A DNA stretch of 64,000 nucleotides from Neofusicoccum parvum (Eukaryota > Ascomycota > Dothideomycetes > Botryosphaeriales > Botryosphaeriaceae), in assembly GCA_020912385.1 (NCBI GenBank), contig CP087219.1, positions 1,612,001 to 1,676,000 on the forward strand. Direction: 5' to 3'. Of the stretch, positions 33,801-44,370 are shown in pieces. How positions within the stretch are numbered: the stretch's first letter is position 1; each line of letters begins with the position of its first letter. The translations under genes and the position numbers were made by a program. The notes under the pieces were generated by a model that saw nothing but the letters and a program-made list of their open reading frames with translations, had not been told where the DNA came from and ran no database searches.

Positions 33801-35035
33801 CATCCGACAACAACTCAGGAGCCCCAACTCCTACCGGCTCCAGGGGTTTTTTGACGAAGTCTGGCTCCCGTTCTGGCAAGACATCAATAAGCGAAAGGAC
33901 ATCGTCTTCTCCAGCGACGCGTGATTCCACGAGCAGGAGGTCCAAGAAGAATTTTGAACCCCGCAGCCCAGCAGGCCCGACCCACATCGACAACGACCTC
34001 ATCGACCTCATCCGACAGGGCCCGCCAGGATCGGATCATCGCATTCCGCGCACTGTGGCCCCATTCCGCGACACAATGGACTCGGACCAGATGGAGATGT
34101 ATTCGAGCAACAATGTTGCACCATCGGTCATCTCCCAAAACACGACCAACTCCCGCAGCGGCCTGCTCTCTCAGGGACACACGGTGCAGCCTGCTTACAG
34201 CAGTGAACCCTCGACGCTGAGCGGCAGCATGTCTGACCATCCCATGATCGTGAAGAATCGTCCAAAGAAGCGCGTTATTGATCCCTATGCGATCCCGGAT
34301 GATGACGAGCTCGAAGAGGAATTCGGGGAGGATGATGATGAACTCACTGCATTGCCAGGCAGCACCAGCGGGCCGTTCACAAACACAGCACCTCCGCCCA
34401 GCGCTCTCGGAGGCGTAACTACCACTGTTACATCTACAGCTACTCCGAATGCAAGCAACCTTCAAAAGGCATCTGCGCCCGCACCTAAGCCTAGAGCCAA
34501 GACCGGCACATCCGACCTGGCGGATTTCCTCTCGAGTGAGCCACCTAGCCATACAGCACCCAGCGGTCCAGTGCAGCCTTTCGTGCTTTCAGAGTCTACC
34601 CTGAAGGCCATTAAAAGTGGCAGCTCTGCTACCGCCGCATCTGCAAATGGCGTCCGGTCTGCATCCCACAGCAAGGCTCCCAGCGCTGGCGGATTAGGTC
34701 TTCCTGCTCACACCACCACGACAACCATCACGGCTGGCAGCGATAACAAGGCTGGTAGTCGTCTGGGCACCTCGGCCTCCACCGGTAGCTTTGGAAGCGG
34801 CATGACCAAGAGGAGCGGCACCGTGAGGCAGTCGGGTGCGAGAGATGCCCGCATGGGTGACCGCGAGGAGCGTGGTGGATTGAGTGAGATGGCAGATTTC
34901 CTGAAGAACTCTGGCCCCCCACCGACAATGGACGAGAAGCCGTTGCCTTTTGTGAAGTTGGGCAAGGATGGCAACCCTATTGAGCCGGGTGCCAAAGAAA
35001 AGAGCAGGAGCTTCTCGAGATTTTGGAAGAGATGA
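30884..35035 (+). CDS. Large Ser-rich fungal protein with histone-fold-like segment
   Basis: Exons 30884..32495 and 32553..35035 (57-bp intron) give 1364 aa. The N-terminal third has the only ordered part: residues about 85-150 (FSEEALGLLNGFLDSLLYSV and ARLEAIRAADEEL-like helices) and 205-255, where SWAAAIFLTSVIEYIAEQTL IVAGQAAFNRV strongly resembles the alpha2-alpha3 part of histone H2A. A basic patch RVRGKRKKN follows. The remaining 1000 residues are low-complexity, rich in Ser/Thr/Pro with acidic blocks and repeated ADFL motifs (DLADFLSSE, EMADFLKNS) near the C-terminus. Function unknown; a chromatin-linked role is only an inference from the histone-like helix pair. Confidence 0.8.
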
Positions 35036-36134
35036 GTTGATGAGTTGGAGAACATAGCGGAGGAAGCAGGGGATTGTAAAGACGAGGGAAAAAGTTGATG
35101 CAGAAGTTTTGATTGACTCCCTGGCGTGCTTTAGGGGCTTGTTTGGCTTTCGCCGTCTCTCATATTTCCTTGGTCCGGTGTTTTAAGACTTTCTCTTCAC
35201 TCGTTGCTTGGACGCACACTCTGCACAGGCATCGCCACGTTTTGATCTTACGTTCTCCACGCCAAGATGATCTCTTTTGGGTTCACTTGTTCGATTGTTT
35301 TCCCCATTTTTTGCGCTCTCTTTCCTTTTCTTTCCTTCTTCTCTTTTCTCTTCGGAACCAGATACCCCACACGGAAAACGTACTACGGCATAAGGACGGA
35401 AGACAAACCCTGACTGGGAGTAGCAAGCGTTCTAAGCACAAGAATCATCATACAACCATGCAAGAGTAAATTTTACACGCGCGCACACATTTAGATGTTG
35501 TATTGTACTCCTCCCACAGTTGCTTTTCGTTCGACTGAACGAAAGTAATTTTTTGCTGATTTTCTATTCGTTATCGCTGCTGCTACCATCACCCCTACTC
35601 TCTTGGAGGGATGAAAGGGGCTTTTCCTGTCATAATTTGCATGCTTCCCTTTGTTCTGCAGACATTCAGCTACTGTTTCTTTGTTACTTCTCACCTCCCA
35701 CGGCCTATCTTACCAGATTTTCTACAGTCTTCAACTCTGCTTCTCTGTTCTGATCTTCGATGCATTGTAGTGACTTTTGCGGATTGCGGTCACTACGTAT
35801 TTCCCGTCTTGTAATAAGTAACGAGAGACGTGCCCAGCACAGCATAAAGAATTTCTTTTCCTCTTCTCATCTTTCACATTGATCTGAGCACGAGAGCAGG
35901 CCTCCCAAAATAGCCCAGCGGCTCGCGCCCGTGCCGTCATCTCATTTCTCACTTCGCCACACACACTACATCGCGTCATTCTTGCATCCAATCAAGCACA
36001 GGCCAACACGATCCACCCGGCCATTTTGGGAGCACACGCGGACCCTGAACGCACGAAACTGCGAGACGCCCCTGGACCAAGTGTCGGATCCTGGGGTAAA
36101 AACCCGATCTCCCGGACTCGTCAAGCCCGTTGGA
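35036..36134. other. Intergenic region
   Basis: About 1.1 kb of T-rich 3' flank and upstream sequence. Short frames only; nothing recognisable. Confidence 0.5.
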
Positions 36135-36420
36135 TCAACCAGTCAGCCCCTCGCCAACCCCGTCGCCCCAGATCTCCTTCGCTTTGCTCCCCACCTCGCG
36201 CTTCTTTTCCAGCATGCCGTCCCGAAGCGCGCGCCGTTCGTCCTCGTCCCGCTCCTCGAACTCGCGGAGGACAAGCGGCCGCACGCCGGGCTTCTGCGGC
36301 GGAGCGTCGTGGTGCGGGTTTTCCGAGCGGCGTGATGCGCGGTGGAGGGGGGTGAAGGAGACGCGGAGAGTGAGCCGTGGCCGTTGGGTGACGAGCTGGA
36401 GAGCGAGGCACTTGCGCGTT
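36135..36420 (-). CDS. Probable C-terminal exon of an unidentified small protein
   Basis: A minus-strand frame without its own ATG reads ...PPQKPGVRPLVLREFEERDE, then DEDERRALRDGMLEKKREVG and ends KEIWGDGVGEGLTG before a stop at 36135. The charged helix looks like real coding, whereas the longer frames overlapping it are Arg/Ser-rich shadows. The frame is closed upstream by a stop near 36450, so an upstream exon joining at one of several AG sites between 36390 and 36440 is needed. The limits are approximate; family unknown. Confidence 0.45.
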
Positions 36421-37192
36421 TGACGTCTTGATGCTGTTTGACAAAGCAGTCAAGGTGCCATGCAGTGGTATCCCGGTTATTTCTATCCGGGGTAGGTGCT
36501 GGCCGTCGCTGGCAACGTGCAGCTGCAAAGTGGAATGTCCGCTTCAGAGGTTCCGTTGAATCATGGGTGGCTGATCTTCCGATGACTATTGCGTCGAACA
36601 AACGGCCAAGGCTCTGGGATTGTAGCATTTTATTCTCAGGGATTGTGAGCGTAATGTATGATAGCAATTCACTCATGTTCTCTCTGACCGAGTGGGCCAC
36701 ATTGGCAACACTGGTGCAAAGCTCTCGCGAGATTCACAAGTCCAGGCATGCCGAGGCAGGCAGACAACAGGCAAACACAAGCAGGGAACTCAAATTGATA
36801 TCTCGCGCCAATCTTGAAGAAAGGCCTCCCACTCTGTTTCCACCCCTCACTCCCACAACTCTCCACCACCCTCTTCCAAAAACACGTAGCACTAAAAAAA
36901 AGTAAGGAAGAAGGGAGAAGGCAACGAGAAAGCACGGTATCCACCAACCCCCTCTGCGATACGACTAAGAAAATAAAAGCAGAACCCCGTGGCCCCAACC
37001 CTGATGCCCCCTTTTCCGAATGCATTCAAAACCACCCATCCCACACAGCCCATCGCAACAGTAAAAAACCCCCAACCGGTAAACCCCGAGTTACCCTGTC
37101 TATAATCTGCACCCTCTCACCCCCCCAGCACCACCAACCCTCCCCCACCATCCCACAAACCAGAGAGTAGAAAAAAAGAAAAACCTCGCACT
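36421..37192. other. Intergenic region
   Basis: About 770 bp, probably containing the first exon(s) of the 36.1-36.4 kb gene and the 3' UTR of the calponin-domain gene. No confident element. Confidence 0.35.
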
Positions 37193-39259
37193 TTACGGCC
37201 TCGGCCTCGGCCCGATGATCTGCCTCCTCCCGCCAAACCCGATGCCGGTCCCGACCTTGTTCTGGCTGTCGCCGCCCATGTACCCGTACTGGTGCACGTC
37301 CCAGCTCTGGCCGGGCTTGGACCCTTGCGAGTCGTCGCGGGGCGACTCCTTGACGTGCTTCTGGCCCTCCTCCCACTCCTTCTGCCGCTGCCGCTCGCGC
37401 TCCATCTCGCGCTCCAGCAGGCTCTTGCTCGCCCAGCCGCCGGCTTTGGTCTTGCTCTGCGCCACCGCGCGGCGCTCGTCTTCGGCGGCGCGCTCGCCGG
37501 CCGACGTGAAGCCCATTTCCGACGCGGCCGTGTGCTTCTTCGGCGACGGGGTGAGGGGCGCGGGGTTGGAGGCGAGGAAGCGGTCGGTGCGGTTGGAGGG
37601 CGGCGGGGACATGGGTGCCTTGGCGGAGATGTAGTCCGAGGGGTTGGGGAGGGGACGGGGCGAGGTCGGCGGCGGAGAGGCGGTGGCTGGGTCCGGGAGA
37701 GGGCGCGAAGGGAGGGTCGGAGGGGCGCGGTTGTGGTCGGTCCATTGCTGGCGTAGGTATTCGCGTTCGTCGCCTGCCCAGGAAACGTTGCTTTCGGGCG
37801 GGGAGGGAGGGCGCGCGGTGCCGGGCCGGGATCCGTGTCGTTCTTCACGCTCGCGTTGATATTGGCGCTCCCGCTCCTTTGCTTCCATTAGCTGTCTCTC
37901 CAGGTCCGCTACTCTTTGACGTTCGGCTTCCAGCTGGGGGTCGTTGCGGCTGACTTGTCGACTGCGGGGCTTGACGGTTTGCTCAGCTTGGTACTGGCTC
38001 AGGAACTGACCGCGCAGCCTGGCGTCGCTGGTTGCCCGTTTACGCTGCGTCTCCTTTTCAAGCTTCTCCTGGGCCTCCTGCTCCTCGCGTATTCTGTCCT
38101 CCTCGTCTGCCTTCCACTTACGTTCTTGCTCTTCCCACTCCCGCTTCTGCTGCTCCACCTTCCGCTTCTCCGCCTCGCGCTGTCTGCGGGTCTGCTCCTC
38201 CCACCGGCGCTCCTCTTCGGCCTTTGCGCGCTGTTCTTCCGCTTCACGCTCCGCCAGATGCTGTGCCTCTGCTTCCGCCGCCTGTTGGCGCTGGCGCTCA
38301 GCCTGGGCCTCCTGCTCCTTGCGCTTGCGTTCCTTCTCTGCGAAGCTGGGGACGTGGGGTGCCGCCGTGGTGATTTGTCGCCGCGCGCCGAACGCTACAC
38401 CCTGGTTGCCTTGACTCGCGCCGCCCATGTAACCTGTGTTCACAACGTCAGCATCTCAACGATTATCGACGGCGCATGGACTGACCATATTGAGCGATGT
38501 TCCATGCCGGCGAAGTGACGCCTTCATCCGTCCGCTTGCTCCAGCTACTGACCGCGCCAGGCGACTTTGTTCCATTGCTCGAGTTCGAGCCGCCGGTTAG
38601 CGCGGGGCTGAGAGCTCTGAGCGGCGCCGGCCTGTTGGCTGATGTGCTGCCGGTGCTTGTGTTGCTCAGCCCCCTGTTGCGCCCAGACAGGCCGGGTGAC
38701 AGGCTGCCGTTGCCTGTCGCAGACGGGCTGACGACGGCGCCGCTCTTCTTGGGCCCGATGCACGTGGGGAACTTGGCCGGGTTGATGGAGTGCGCGACGC
38801 GACTGAACGAGGCCAGGCATTGTAGCACCTGCGCGGGGTCCTTCTTCTCGAACAGGTCGACGGTCAGGAAGCGGTCGTGGGCGTGGAGGCCAATGGGCTG
38901 CTGCTCGCAGGCCTTGAGGAAGTGCGAGATGTTCTCCATCTGCATGAACGGCATGTTCGACTTCTTGAACCTGATCCCCGGCGGCGGGATGGCGAGGTTG
39001 GCGAGCCTGCGCGGGTTGTGTCAGCCTGGAGCGTGCGGGAGGGCGGTTTGCGCCGGAGCGCGCGGAGGGAGTGGGAGGGGCGGACGTACTGGCATAGAAT
39101 GGTGCCGTCTTTCAGGGCGTCCATGAGATCCCCCGGCGGGAGTTTCTGGCCCAGCGTCTCTTCAATCCAGGTTATCGTCTCACTGACGGCGGCGGGGTCC
39201 TTGGCCTTCTGCATGCGCAGGCGGCGCATATCCTGATCGAGACTGCTGACACTGGCCAT
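37193..39259 (-). CDS. Calponin-homology actin-binding protein (transgelin/Scp1-like, extended)
   Basis: Exons 37193..38433, 38486..39006 and 39090..39259 give 643 aa. Residues about 20-140 form a single calponin-homology domain (ITWIEETLGQKLPPGDLMDA, LKDGTILCQLANLAIPP, FKACEQQPIGLHAHDRFLT-like). Two calponin-family repeats follow: one after the CH domain (WNIAQYGYMGGASQGNQGVA) and one at the very C-terminus (WDVHQYGYMGGDSQNKVGTG). Between them lies a long charged coiled coil of about 170 residues (EKERKRKEQEAQAERQRQQA...) and a Pro-rich disordered stretch. Known for the family: bundling and stabilising F-actin. The two repeats being placed on either side of a coiled coil suggests an F-actin crosslinker. 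Confidence 0.9.
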
Positions 39260-39867
39260 GGTTGCTTGGAGGCAGGCGCTAGAGAGCTTGTCCAGGAAAA
39301 CAAAAAGGGAGAGGGGTGCTTTTGAAGGCGAGAGATTAGGAGTGTAAATCGTGGCTCAGGGCCGTGGGAAGGAGGGGCGTGTCCTTGGGCACGGCCAGGG
39401 ATTCGGGGAATGCGCCCGAAAGTAGTCGTGGCCAGCCGCTGCCAGCGCGGATGTTGGGCGGGAGCGGGCGGCGCGCGACGCGGCGTGTCGGGCAAGATAT
39501 AGACAGAGGATTCGCAGCGAGGCAGTGGCTGGGCGACGGGCCTGGGGGGTGTTTTATCAGCGGACAGGCACTATAGCAGGCTATATGCGCCCGCCACCGG
39601 ATTTTGTGGCCGGCCGCGCGTGGTGGGCCAAGGCGGCCACGTCTTCTCCCCTGGGTGGCTGGAAGCCGGCACCGGTCGGCCAACGTCATCGCGGCGGCGG
39701 GACCGGCAGCGGGCGGAGGGCTGAGGCTGCTGCGCATCGGGGGCGCCGCGGGCAGCGGGCAGCGAGCACGAGCACGAGCGCCGCCTAGCTTGTCAAATGC
39801 ATGCATCACCATTCGCCGCGCCGCCGTCTCGCCCGACCCGCGATGCGTCCACCTGCGCAACACCAGC
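39260..39867. other. Divergent promoter, calponin protein / NDUFAF2
   Basis: About 610 bp shared upstream region, GC-rich. No clear core-promoter element. Confidence 0.45.
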
Positions 39868-40960
39868 ATGCCGCAACTCGGGCGCCTCAGACAGCTGTGG
39901 TATAGGTGGAAGGCCCTCGACCTGCCGTGGCGCAAGCAGTGGCTCCGTGGTGCGCATCCCGCCCCAGCATCATCCACGTCGCCGCAAATTGCACGAGCTG
40001 ACAACACACACACACCCGCAGGCGTCGACCTGGCCGGCAACACCTTCTGGGAGTTCAAGGAGGTCTACGGCGCCCAGCGCTTCCGCCGCATCGTCAAGTA
40101 CAGCCGTCGCACCCACTTTGGCGACGTGAAGTTGACCCGTACGTCCTCCGTCCTCCGTCCTCCGTCCTCCGTCCTCCGCCCTCCACCACATCCAAGCAGC
40201 CGCCAATGCACCCTCGCCCGCCCCTATATTCCGAATGGAGACTTGAGACATGCTGGGAAGCGAAATGGGACAATATATCAGTTTATGCGCCACTCGGCCT
40301 CGAGGCTTCCGTTCGGGCGGACATTGGACGGCATGCAGCCAACAAATTCTGCAGGGAGCTCGACACTCCGCAGAAAAGACTCCTTGCCCGAGTGGACGTT
40401 GCACCAAGCTCAGAAAAAAAATATTTCGGGCGAGCACCAACACGCCCCCATTTCGCTTCCCGGCGCGTCTCGCTTCTCTAAGCGCGCCGCTATAAATAAT
40501 TCATCGCCGCGTCCGTCCATGCTGACATCGTTGATTAGCACAATGGATCCAATGGCTCCGTCACACCCGCGCCAACCCGCCCACCATCAGCGAGCAGCAG
40601 CTCGATGAGATCCGCCAGGTCCAGCTGAAGCAACTCGCCGCCGAAGCGGACGCCCGTTGGGCCGCCAAGCCGTCCGCCCTCGACCCGCCACCCCAGCCGC
40701 GGCCGCAGCCACAGTTGAACTCGCGCGACCCGGCAGGCCACGCCCCGCAGACGGAGCCGGAAGAGAGGGAGGGCGTGCGGAACGACGCTGGTTCGCCAGG
40801 AGAAGTCGAGGCCAGCGCGCAGGCCAAGGAGAACGTGGATAAGGGGAGGTTCAAGGGCAATACGAAGGAAAAGGCCCCGCCGCCGTGGCAGGAGCCGAAG
40901 AGCAGCCAGGAGTGGCAGCCCGATAGCTGGACGCCGAAGCCTGCTGCGCGGAGGAGGTAG
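39868..40960 (+). CDS. NADH:ubiquinone oxidoreductase assembly factor NDUFAF2 (B17.2L/mimitin)
   Basis: Exons 39868..39949, 40022..40138 and 40539..40960 give 206 aa. MPQLGRLRQLWYRWKALDLP, then VDLAGNTFWEFKEVYGAQRF and RRIVKYSRRTHFGDVKLT, then PQWIQWLRHTRANPPTISEQ match the NDUFA12/NDUFAF2 family, with the NDUFAF2-like long C-terminal tail (acidic, Pro-rich, ending SWTPKPAARRR). Known role: mitochondrial matrix chaperone for a late step of complex I assembly; it occupies the NDUFA12 site. The 400-bp second intron is long for this genome and starts with a 7-bp tandem repeat. An alternative product is the structural subunit NDUFA12, but the tail argues against it. Confidence 0.87.
40143..40184. 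repeat. 7-bp tandem repeat (GTCCTCC) in NDUFAF2 intron 2
   Basis: Five perfect copies of GTCCTCC followed by one degenerate copy, starting three bases after the intron donor. Confidence 0.9.
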
Positions 40961-41442
40961 AGATGGAGGGGAGGAGGTGCGGATTCACGGAGTTAATAGA
41001 CGGGTGATCGGTGTAACAGTAAGAAACCACAAGTCCACACTCCTGAGCTTGCATGTCTTCTGCTGTGATATTACTTGATTAGGGGTCTTGGCATCCTTCG
41101 CACCACTCGGTTTTCTTGATGTGGTGCGATCGGCGGGGGTGCTGAATAATGATTTCCTGCTGTGCCCCTCCTCTATATCCTAAGTCCGGAGAGGGTATCT
41201 TGAAGCCAAGAACGTGTTAATTAAGGTTCTTACTGCTACTGCATGCATGTAGGTGTATAAGGCATCTATAAAATGGTTACAATCATCTCATACCTGGCCA
41301 TCCGTCCACCCATCTCGGGATCAATTGCCTCTTCTCTAACGTAAAATTATCTTTCAAATTCCACCCTTCAAAGCCACGGACTAAACCTTCACCACCAAAA
41401 CAATCCATCTAGAACACAAAGAAAAACCCACCGACACCAAAC
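40961..41442. other. Intergenic, tandem genes
   Basis: About 480 bp of 3' flank and promoter between two plus-strand genes. C/A-rich leader before the next ATG; nothing else. Confidence 0.5.
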
Positions 41443-42438
41443 ATGTCCACCCCACCCCCCTCCATCCTCCTCCTCGGCGCCGGCGAACTCGGCACCTCCA
41501 TCCTCGCCGCCCTCTCCGCGCACCCCTCCCTCACCTCCACGCGCCTCACCATCCTCCTCCGCCCCTCCACCCTCGCCTCGCCCACCGCCCTCCCCCGCCT
41601 GACGCACCTCCGCTCCCTCGCCGCGCCGCCCACGCCCCTCTCCTTCGTCCCCCTCGACCTCGCCGCGCCCACCGCCCGCGCCGACCTCGCCGCGCTGATT
41701 AGAGACGACGCCTACGACGCCGTCATCGCCTGCACCGGCTTCGCCGCGTCCGGCGCCAACGAAGACGGCACGCAGGCGCTCGTCGCCGCCGCCGTGCTGG
41801 CTGCCCGCGCCGAGGGCGCTAGAGTCCGCGCGTTCGTGCCGTGGCAGTTCGGCGTCGACTACGATGTCGTGGGCGCGGAGGCGGCGGGCGGGTTGATGGC
41901 TGAGCAGGTGCGGGTGAGGGAGGTGCTGCGCGGGCAGGAGGCGGTGCGGTGGGTGGTTGTGAGTACGGGAATGTTCACGAGTTTCGTGTTTGAGGAGTTT
42001 TTTGGGGTGGTGGAGGGGCTGGAGGGGGAGGGGGAGGTTGTGGTTAGGGCGCTGGGGAGCTGGGAGACGAAGGTGACGGTGACGGCGGTGGAGGATATTG
42101 GGAGGGTGGTTGCGGATGTGATGGCGGTGCCGGTGGAAAGGAATGATAGGGGTGGGAGTGTGGTATTTACGGCGGGGCAGACGTTGACGTATGGGGAGCT
42201 GGCAGATGTGGTGGAGAAAGTTGTGGGCGGGCGGAGGAAGGTGAGAAGGGAGGAATGGAGCTTGCAGTTCTTGCGGGAGGAACTGGAGAAGGATCCTGAT
42301 AGTCAGATCAAGAAGTATCGGATCTTATTTGGAGAGGGAAGGGGTGTGAGCTGGGAGATGGAGAACACAATCAATGCGAAGCGGGGCATTACTACGGTGG
42401 GAGTGGAGGAATGGCTGAGAAAGAAGCTTAACGTGTGA
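41443..42438 (+). CDS. NmrA-like NAD(P)-binding oxidoreductase (isoflavone reductase family)
   Basis: Single exon, 331 aa. The N-terminus SILLLGAGELGTSILAAL carries the GxGxxG dinucleotide-binding motif of a Rossmann fold. Further family features: DAVIACTGFAASGANEDGTQ, FVPWQFGVDYDVVG (where isoflavone-reductase-like enzymes have the FGxD motif) and WVVVSTGMFTSFVFEEFF. Members reduce small aromatic or quinone-like compounds or act as redox sensors (NmrA); which applies here is unknown. The first half is strongly C-rich at third positions and the second half G-rich, a marked strand switch of base use inside one frame. Confidence 0.85.
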   Translation: MSTPPPSILLLGAGELGTSILAALSAHPSLTSTRLTILLRPSTLASPTALPRLTHLRSLAAPPTPLSFVPLDLAAPTARADLAALIRDDAYDAVIACTGFAASGANEDGTQALVAAAVLAARAEGARVRAFVPWQFGVDYDVVGAEAAGGLMAEQVRVREVLRGQEAVRWVVVSTGMFTSFVFEEFFGVVEGLEGEGEVVVRALGSWETKVTVTAVEDIGRVVADVMAVPVERNDRGGSVVFTAGQTLTYGELADVVEKVVGGRRKVRREEWSLQFLREELEKDPDSQIKKYRILFGEGRGVSWEMENTINAKRGITTVGVEEWLRKKLNV

Positions 42439-42559
42439 GCGGAGAACGAAGGGCGCTCCTTAGCTAATCTCGAACTCGGTATCTACTCCATCCTGACCGA
42501 TGCAAAAAAAAAAAAAAGCCATCCATGCTTCCTCTTTCATACTTCTTGATAGTGTACAC

Positions 42560-43978
42560 TTATTCTTTGTCCTCCTTTCCTTTGAGTCTGTTGAGACCTT
42601 CTTGAGAATTCTGAAGACCTTCTTCAAATCCTAACACCTTTGCCAAACTAGCTGCCTCAGTGTATCTTCTCCTTGCCTCTGCAATTCTACCCTCCATCTC
42701 TGCAAACTCACCAAGATTGTGCGTTGCCACTGCACATGCGAAGTCGCACTCCTCATCACGATCTGGAGGAGCAATTGAAGAAGCCAGGTTGACGGCCTTG
42801 GTAGCCCATTGGCGGGCCTGCTCAGTGAGCGGTAGTGGTGTATGCAAAGGTTCAGGTGTGGAAGGGTTTGGGGGTACGTCGGGGGTAGGGATGCCATTGT
42901 TCTGTGCACTGAAGCTTGAAGGCGGGCGTTGTTGAGAGATGGATATGGCGAGGTTATTCATGAGGACTGCAGCATGGCATGACTTGGGTGGCGCAACAGT
43001 CAGGGCTTGGAGGAACAGGGGTGTGGCGAGGTAGTGCTGGTCCTTCTCCTCGTAGTGGTGGGCAAGAGCTATGAAATGTTAGCGCTGAGCTTTCCTCTCC
43101 ATGTAGCCGATGCGAAATGAAGATGTTGGGAAGCAACCCAATCGAATGCTGTAGAACTTACCCTCCATCGATGCGCCCATTTCTTGATCGGTGATCCAAT
43201 CACCTTCTCCCTCCTTCACACCCTCCTTCTCACGTCTCATCTTCTCTCTGAGAACCGTCTCGACGGCCCAAACCAGCTTTCCTTCCGCCTTCTCGGTATC
43301 TTTGATGTACGGATTCGAGTACAGATCACCAAGCTTCACGCTGATTCCAATTGTCTTGCCCAGCACTCTTGTTCTCTTGCCATCGTTCCAGTGCTTGTCT
43401 CCAAACTCGTCGAACCATCTCAGACAGTCTCTCCTCACAATCTCCAGAATATCAATGGCACGCTGGTGGTTCTGCAGCTTCTCAAAGAATGAGGCAAGCT
43501 GGAACTTGACACCCAGCACCTCGTCGCTGAACGGATCCATGCCCTCCTCGTCCGCCGCGGCTAAAGTTTCGCGGTAGTATTTGATGGCAAGTTTCGGGTC
43601 CAGCGAGTTCTCCTGGCTGTAGTACAAGGCGCGGCGCAGCTTCTTTGCGACAGGTTCAGGGAAGTTGTGGAAGGCGCCGACGATGTAGTAGTGGTAGACA
43701 TAGGGCGCGTACAGCAGGACGCCGAAGCCGAATAAGATGATTGCCGAGACCACGGTCATCGAGATGGGGTGGCGCTTGAAGAGGATCTTGGCTCCTTCGA
43801 CGGTCGATCCGTGGCGGCGGCCGGCTCGCGACGAGGGCGGAGGTAGGCGCGGGCGCGGGCGCGGGCGCGTCGGGAGCTTGGTGGCGAAGGTGCGGGCATT
43901 GGCGGTCGCTGGCGGTTTGGCGGTGGAGAAGCGCTGGGCGCTCCTCAGCGTGGCTCTGCAAGCAATCCTGGAGAGCAT
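42560..43978 (-). CDS. Mitochondrial inner-membrane TPR protein, Mgr3-like
   Basis: Exons 42560..43068 and 43162..43978 (93-bp intron) give 441 aa. The start at 43978 (MLSRIACRATLRSAQRFSTA) gives a basic amphipathic mitochondrial presequence, followed by one transmembrane helix (HPISMTVVSAIILFGFGVLL), then helical repeats (NSLDPKLAIKYYRETLAAAD, FQLASFFEKLQNHQRAIDIL, DFACAVATHNLGEFAEMEGR) of TPR type. This is the architecture of Mgr3, the adaptor that delivers substrates to the i-AAA protease Yme1 in yeast. An in-frame ATG 105 nt upstream would bury the presequence, so I reject it. Confidence 0.82.
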
Positions 43979-44370
43979 GGTGGCTTGTTGACGGGAGCGA
44001 GAGGTGCTTGGTGGTGGCCGGCAAGTGGAGGTTTTGTTCAGCCCTACGGTTTCGCCTGCCCTGAGCGCGGACCCCGGAATCATGCCGTCATCGCGGCGTC
44101 GCGGCGGCCTTTGACGGACGCGACATAACGAAGGGAGAGCCCCGTGAGCAATTGGGCTCCGTATTCAAAAGGCTGGACCATCTTCACTTCACGTCCGACG
44201 AGTGCCTCTGGAACGCTGCGCTGAACCTAGGTTCATCCGGGTTCTCATTGCAGCTGCATAGTCGCTCGCGCTAATCGTCGGCTGCAGCACCTCTGCAAAG
44301 CAGAGCTCACAGCTCCCAGTGCCACTACACGGCCCTCTCTTGCCAACACCAGGCCTCCCAACGACGCAAC
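43979..44370. promoter_or_regulatory. Bidirectional promoter, Mgr3-like / HMCES
   Basis: A 392-bp interval between the two divergent start codons must hold both promoters. No TATA box is evident. Confidence 0.5.
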
